A stretch of 6,827 bases of DNA from a bacterium (GTDB lineage Bacteria; Electryoneota; RPQS01), in NCBI GenBank assembly GCA_028711875.1, contig JAQTRJ010000113.1:1-6827 (forward strand). The letters are read 5' to 3'. Every line of letters starts with the position of its first letter. Positions within the stretch are counted from its first letter, which is position 1. Made by a program: the position numbers and the translations under genes. Shown here in pieces: positions 5,816 to 6,827 of this stretch. The notes below the pieces were generated by a model. That model did not search any database. It was not told the DNA's origin and saw only the letters and a program-made list of their open reading frames with translations.

Positions 5816-6827
5816 TTATCGAAGCAGCGTGACGCGAAGCGGGGGATGGTTCGCGTGCGCAAGAGTGACAAAATACTGCCCGCTGGTCCATCCCTCCGCG
5901 TTCAGGGAAATCTGTCGAACGCCTGCGTCGAGATGAATCGCTTTCGACATGACCCGTCTGCCTAACACGTCGTAGACGAGCACCTCCGTCTGAACGGAGT
6001 GATCGCTTTCGATTCGGAGCTGTACGGACGAGTTGAACGGATTCGGAGAGACGCTCACGAGGCGAACCTCGCGCGGCAAGACCGACCGGCTCCCGTCGGC
6101 GAGATCGGGGGGACCGAGGCGGAGGGTGAACTCGGCGCGTCGCGAGTGGAAAGTCAGAGTCAGACGGCCGTTGTCATAGCCCCACGATTCCAAAATTCCG
6201 CTCTGAACCTCGATGTAATGCGGTACGGGAATGGAGTCCAATCGCACCGTGATTCCGGCGATTCTCTCATCCTGCTGTTCCCAGCGGCAAATCAGCGAGT
6301 CAAATTCGCTCCACGCAAAGTCGAGGCGCACTTCCAGACTAACCACGTTGGAAATCATCGTGATGTCCATCCGCCGTCGCGCGGAATCCTTGTGCGCTCC
6401 ATAGCGCCCGAACGTCCGGGTCGTGTCCGCCAAAGTTGCCGTCGTCCAGTAATAATCTCCGCTTTCGTCGGCGTTGATGGAAATGCGGTCGGGAAAGCGG
6501 TTGGCGGAGAAGCTCGACAGCCAATCGCACACGGCATCCGCCGGCATCAGACTGAGTCCGTGTCCGCTTTGGTCGGTGGGAAATGTCAGCATCGTGTCGG
6601 CGTGGCTTGCGCGACGCAGCGAATCCCAGGCCTCGGACGGATGACCATAGGCCAGCCACTCCAGGTCGGTATTTCCCCACGTGTTCCAGACCGGCAGATG
6701 CAGGCTGTTGAAATGCATGGACTGAGTCGTGTCCTCGAAGTGGATCGCGCTCGCGCGGTGGTATTCGAACAGGACGGAATCGCCTTCGTCAGGAAGACCT
6801 CCGAACATCGCGCGCATGGATTCGTTG
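5816..6827 (-). CDS. Secreted alpha/beta-hydrolase-like protein with C-terminal type IX (Por/FlgD-like) sorting tail; 5' end outside the window
   Basis: The frame is open to the right edge, so the N-terminus is missing; at least 336 codons are seen. Numbering from ATG 6817, residues about 40-115 resemble the end of an alpha/beta-hydrolase (esterase or prolyl-oligopeptidase-like). LPVWNTWGNTDLEW (41-54) would carry the acid residue (Asp51), and TDQSGHGLSL (81-90) the catalytic His86, followed by CDWLSSFSANRFPDRI. The nucleophile Ser would be upstream, outside the window. Residues about 115-250 form beta-rich sequence without a family I recognise. Residues about 253-333 are the sorting tail: SVSPNPFNSS, then VLVYDVLGRRVM, then SGQYFVTLA and a final LLR. 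Such tails direct outer-membrane export by the type IX system, or are FlgD-Ig-like modules in related phyla. The hydrolase assignment is tentative; the tail is clear. A strong terminator follows the stop. Confidence 0.82.
   Translation of the reverse strand, partial: NESMRAMFGGLPDEGDSVLFEYHRASAIHFEDTTQSMHFNSLHLPVWNTWGNTDLEWLAYGHPSEAWDSLRRASHADTMLTFPTDQSGHGLSLMPADAVCDWLSSFSANRFPDRISINADESGDYYWTTATLADTTRTFGRYGAHKDSARRRMDITMISNVVSLEVRLDFAWSEFDSLICRWEQQDERIAGITVRLDSIPVPHYIEVQSGILESWGYDNGRLTLTFHSRRAEFTLRLGPPDLADGSRSVLPREVRLVSVSPNPFNSSVQLRIESDHSVQTEVLVYDVLGRRVMSKAIHLDAGVRQISLNAEGWTSGQYFVTLAHANHPPLRVTLLR

Noticed and set aside
4759..5871. Minus-strand open frame of 370 codons opposite the M42 peptidase
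   Set aside because: It overlaps a gene with all catalytic motifs of a known family, runs through the terminator hairpin, and its translation shows no recognisable motif.

Overview
The window is GC-rich, bacterial and gene-dense, with no RNA genes, CRISPR array or mobile element that I can see. It holds six protein-coding loci. The best clue to the organism is the C-terminal tail of the last gene (SVSPNPFNSS, then VYDVLGRRV, then SGQYFVTL). This is the FlgD-like/Por-secretion (type IX) sorting tail common in the Fibrobacteres-Chlorobi-Bacteroidetes superphylum and allied uncultured phyla such as Zixibacteria, KSB1, Latescibacteria and Eisenbacteria. With the high GC and the cleavable signal peptide on the large repeat protein, this suggests a Gram-negative, probably uncultured member of that group. 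The assignment is inference, not a database result.

Layout. Bases 1-187 (minus) carry the start of an acyl-CoA dehydrogenase of the glutaryl-CoA dehydrogenase type. After about 43 codons the homology jumps to a C-terminal part of the same family in a different frame, so the gene is internally deleted or the end of the sequence is misassembled. Almost back to back with it, on the plus strand, is a pgeF/YlmD-family gene (about 203-994). A 99-base gap holds a plausible promoter with a small palindrome. It is followed by a three-gene plus-strand run: thiamine pyrophosphokinase (1094-1795), a 955-residue exported repeat protein (1792-4659, ATGA overlap), and an M42-family metallo-aminopeptidase (4666-5742, 6-base gap). 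The run ends at a strong hairpin (5763-5790) shared with a convergent minus-strand gene (5816-6827, 5' end outside the window). That gene encodes the C-terminal part of a secreted, probably alpha/beta-hydrolase-like protein with a sorting tail.

The most unusual item is the 955-residue protein. It has a signal peptide, an alpha-helical N-terminal region, twelve copies of a G-[D/N]-D-x-Y motif spaced about 27 residues apart, and C-terminal HEAT-like helical repeats. I do not recognise a named domain for the GDDxY array; it looks like a solenoid. The cytoplasmic neighbours (thiamine pyrophosphate synthesis, peptide trimming) give no clear functional link. The tight spacing supports co-transcription of thiN, the repeat protein and the peptidase, but not a shared pathway.
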